A stretch of 7,657 nucleotides of DNA from Elusimicrobiota bacterium. Its GTDB lineage: Bacteria > Elusimicrobiota > Elusimicrobia > 2-01-FULL-59-12 > JACPXA01. The notes under the pieces were generated by a model that searched no databases, was not told where the DNA came from, and worked only from the letters and a program-made list of their open reading frames with translations. The stretch lies in contig JACPXA010000213.1 of the NCBI GenBank assembly GCA_016196785.1, positions 1-7,657 of the forward strand. The letters run 5' to 3'. Positions within the stretch are counted from its first letter, which is position 1, and every line of letters starts with the position of its first letter. Both the position numbers and the translations under genes were made by a program. Below, piece after piece: positions 6,881 to 7,657 of this stretch.

Positions 6881-7115
6881 GGTTAATCCTGTGTCGATGA
6901 CAGCGGAGTGGGGCTGAGAGAAATTTTTTGGAATGGAGGTTTGTCGAGCGTTGGTGAAATCGTGGCATCAGGGATGAAACCCATGTTGTATTGGCCACTC
7001 TGCCATCCGTCCAACGAGTGAAGCGCGTGGCCTATCATTCCACAGCCGACGATGGGGATGTCAAACCGCGCACCGCACAGGCCCTGCGTACTGTAGGAAA
7101 AAAGCCGGCGAAATT
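6878..7115. other. Unassigned spacer between the DUF2283 gene and the ATPase gene
   Basis: No recognisable gene. On the minus strand one frame is open from 7182 to a TAA at 6883-6885. Its part after the DUF2283 stop reads protein-like (for example YSTQGLCGARFDIPIVGCG, then GWQSGQYNMGFIPDA), with third positions rich in G/C. The only ATG is at 7038 (51 residues), with no good ribosome binding site, and I recognise no family. On the plus strand a weaker open frame ends at a TAG near 7118. A GCCGGC palindrome followed by six T on the minus strand (about 7098-7109) is too small to call a terminator. The most likely readings are a decayed gene or a non-coding accessory spacer. Confidence 0.4.
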
Positions 7116-7328
7116 TTAGGCAGCAATAGCCTCGAAAGCGACGCGAAGCTGCTCCGGTTCTGAGAGCGAAAAATTCAGCTTTTCAAAACCGATTACGTGC
7201 CCGGCCTTATCTTTCATCAGGACCACTTCTTCTCCGGTTTCCTCGCAAACGACCTCCTTTTGAGGATCGCCGAACCACACGGTCAGAGTGTTCCCCTGGT
7301 GGTCATAAAAGACCTTTACTTGGGCCAT
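7116..7328 (-). CDS. DUF2283 domain-containing small protein
   Basis: A 70-residue protein matching the DUF2283 pattern: short strands with VKVFYDHQGNTLTVWFGDP (4-22), a charged EETGEEVVLMKDKAGHVIGF (29-48), then EKLNFSL (49-55). Members are small cytosolic proteins that commonly sit beside a toxin-like DUF4258-type partner and are suspected antitoxins; no activity is proven. The start is well supported: AAGGAGGG lies 9-10 nt before the ATG. The first 13 nt overlap the end of an upstream open frame that resembles the C-terminus of such a partner, so it was probably the second gene of a two-gene module. That partner now appears broken, which would leave this gene an orphan. Confidence 0.8.
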   Translation of the reverse strand: MAQVKVFYDHQGNTLTVWFGDPQKEVVCEETGEEVVLMKDKAGHVIGFEKLNFSLSEPEQLRVAFEAIAA

Positions 7329-7501
7329 ACCTTTTGTCCCTCCTTAATCCTATCCGTTGGGTAAGCTGTCACAAGAAACGCTGCATCCTCCGACCGCTTG
7401 GTCACCGCGCATACCCAACGCTTCTCACGCTGAACCTTTGTGGTAGACTCAGTTCTCTGCCCAAGGATTTCTCGCTGACGACTCCGAAAAATTTCAAGAT
7501 C
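7316..7501 (-). pseudogene. Truncated toxin-like partner of DUF2283 (C-terminal remnant, no start codon)
   Basis: A minus-strand frame ending at TAA 7316 reads DLEIFRSRQREILGQ, then REKRWVCAVTKRSEDAAFL and VTAYPTDRIKEGQKVWPK. The 'KRW-CAV-K...AFLVTAYPTDRIKEG' ending resembles the C-terminal strands of small DUF4258-like, RelE-type-fold proteins that are often encoded just before DUF2283. The frame is open back to a TAG at 7601-7603, but has no ATG, GTG or TTG until a GTG at 7405, which would leave only about 29 residues. Codon use upstream of about 7500 looks non-coding in this frame, while the neighbouring frame looks better there. I read it as a 5'-truncated or frameshifted remnant. It overlaps the DUF2283 start by 13 nt, typical of a former coupled pair. 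Family assignment is from pattern memory only. Confidence 0.5.
7338..7345 (-). promoter_or_regulatory. Strong Shine-Dalgarno of the DUF2283 gene
   Basis: AAGGAGGG read on the minus strand, 9 nt before ATG 7328. It is the best ribosome binding site in the window and fixes the start of the small gene. It lies inside the last codons of the upstream partner remnant (IKEGQ). Confidence 0.75.
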
Positions 7502-7583
7502 TCTTGATCTGGAAGTGGTTCGGCCCGGAGCGGGACGAACTGTCCGTCCTTCACCTGAAACAAGGCAATGGCTTTGTTGAGGG

Positions 7584-7657
7584 TTAAACCCGCCTCTCGA
7601 CTAGCCCACCGGTGAGATACTTGTGGATGAGGCTGGCGATCAGCGTTTGGTAGGGGA
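7584..7657 (-). CDS. C-terminal end of a CopG/BrnA-like antitoxin (partial, runs off window)
   Basis: Only the last 24 codons are in the window, ending at TAA 7584-7586. They read SPYQTLIASLIHKYLTGGL and then VERRV. The 'PYQTLI-S-(L/I)HKY--G-L' tail is characteristic of small CopG-like (COG5304/BrnA-type) antitoxins, in which a ribbon-helix-helix DNA-binding protein neutralises a BrnT/RelE-fold toxin and represses its own operon. The toxin gene usually lies directly upstream, outside this window. The N-terminal part cannot be checked, so a degraded copy is possible, especially as the adjacent toxin-like remnant is damaged. Confidence 0.55.
   Translation of the reverse strand, partial: PYQTLIASLIHKYLTGGLVERRV

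Noticed and set aside
6824..6887. GGTTAAT direct repeats flanking the palindrome block (6824-6830 and 6881-6887), possibly a target-site duplication
   Set aside because: Only 7 bp, with one copy inside the ATPase coding region and no terminal inverted repeats or transposase between them.
5632..6933. 13-mer direct repeat AAATTTTTTGGAA at 5632-5644 and 6921-6933, which might mark an insertion flanking the ATPase
   Set aside because: It is A/T-homopolymer-rich, only 13 bp, and the first copy lies inside the coding region rather than at the gene's edge. A chance match of this kind is quite likely in a window of this size.
7098..7118. GCCGGC palindrome followed by T6 on the minus strand after the DUF2283 gene, as a terminator
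   Set aside because: A 3-bp self-complementary core with no loop cannot form a stable hairpin; a longer stem is not visible.
1..7657. CRISPR array, tRNA or rRNA genes, insertion sequence
   Set aside because: No regularly spaced repeats, no tRNA- or rRNA-like stretch and no transposase motif were found on either strand by reading.

Overview
The window looks like chromosomal DNA of a moderately GC-rich Gram-negative-type bacterium. Every confidently called gene lies on the minus strand, so the order of transcription runs from high to low coordinates. Gene content (a Liv-type ABC importer, cinA, an RumA/RlmD-family RNA methyltransferase and ThpR/LigT packed head to tail) would suit a Nitrospirota- or NC10-like lineage. 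That is a guess from style and layout, not from a marker gene.

Region 1 (1-5519) is a tightly packed operon, transcribed livM > livG > livF > cinA > rlmD-like > thpR. Junctions are 4-nt ATGA overlaps (livM/livG, cinA/rlmD, rlmD/thpR), an 8-nt overlap (livG/livF), or an 11-nt gap (livF/cinA), which implies one transcript with translational coupling. livM, livG and livF supply one permease and both ATPases of a branched-chain amino acid (or related amide) importer. The second permease LivH and the periplasmic binding protein are not in the window. cinA is full length with both domains. The rlmD-like methyltransferase is split by a -1 frameshift at a G5-A-G5 tract next to its SAM-binding motif. 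thpR is cut by the window edge, but both of its HxT motifs are visible.

Region 2 (5529-6877) is a gene for an AAA_14/DUF4143 ATPase with a degraded-looking PD-(D/E)XK-type tail. It sits where livH would be expected, 9 nt upstream of livM. Its GTG start codon is exactly the 3-nt centre of one of two tandem 19-bp palindromes (CTAACGTT-N3-AACGTTAG). This striking operator or hairpin block also covers the best promoter candidate.

Region 3 (6878-7657) is accessory and partly eroded. It has an unassigned 240-bp spacer, a small DUF2283 gene with a strong Shine-Dalgarno, a start-less remnant of its usual toxin-like partner that overlaps it by 13 nt, and the C-terminal tail of a CopG/BrnA-like antitoxin running off the window. 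Taken together, a toxin-antitoxin-rich accessory patch and an orphan ATPase abut the 5' end of an incomplete liv operon, as if they had been inserted there. This is an inference from layout; the rest of the transporter could be elsewhere or further upstream.
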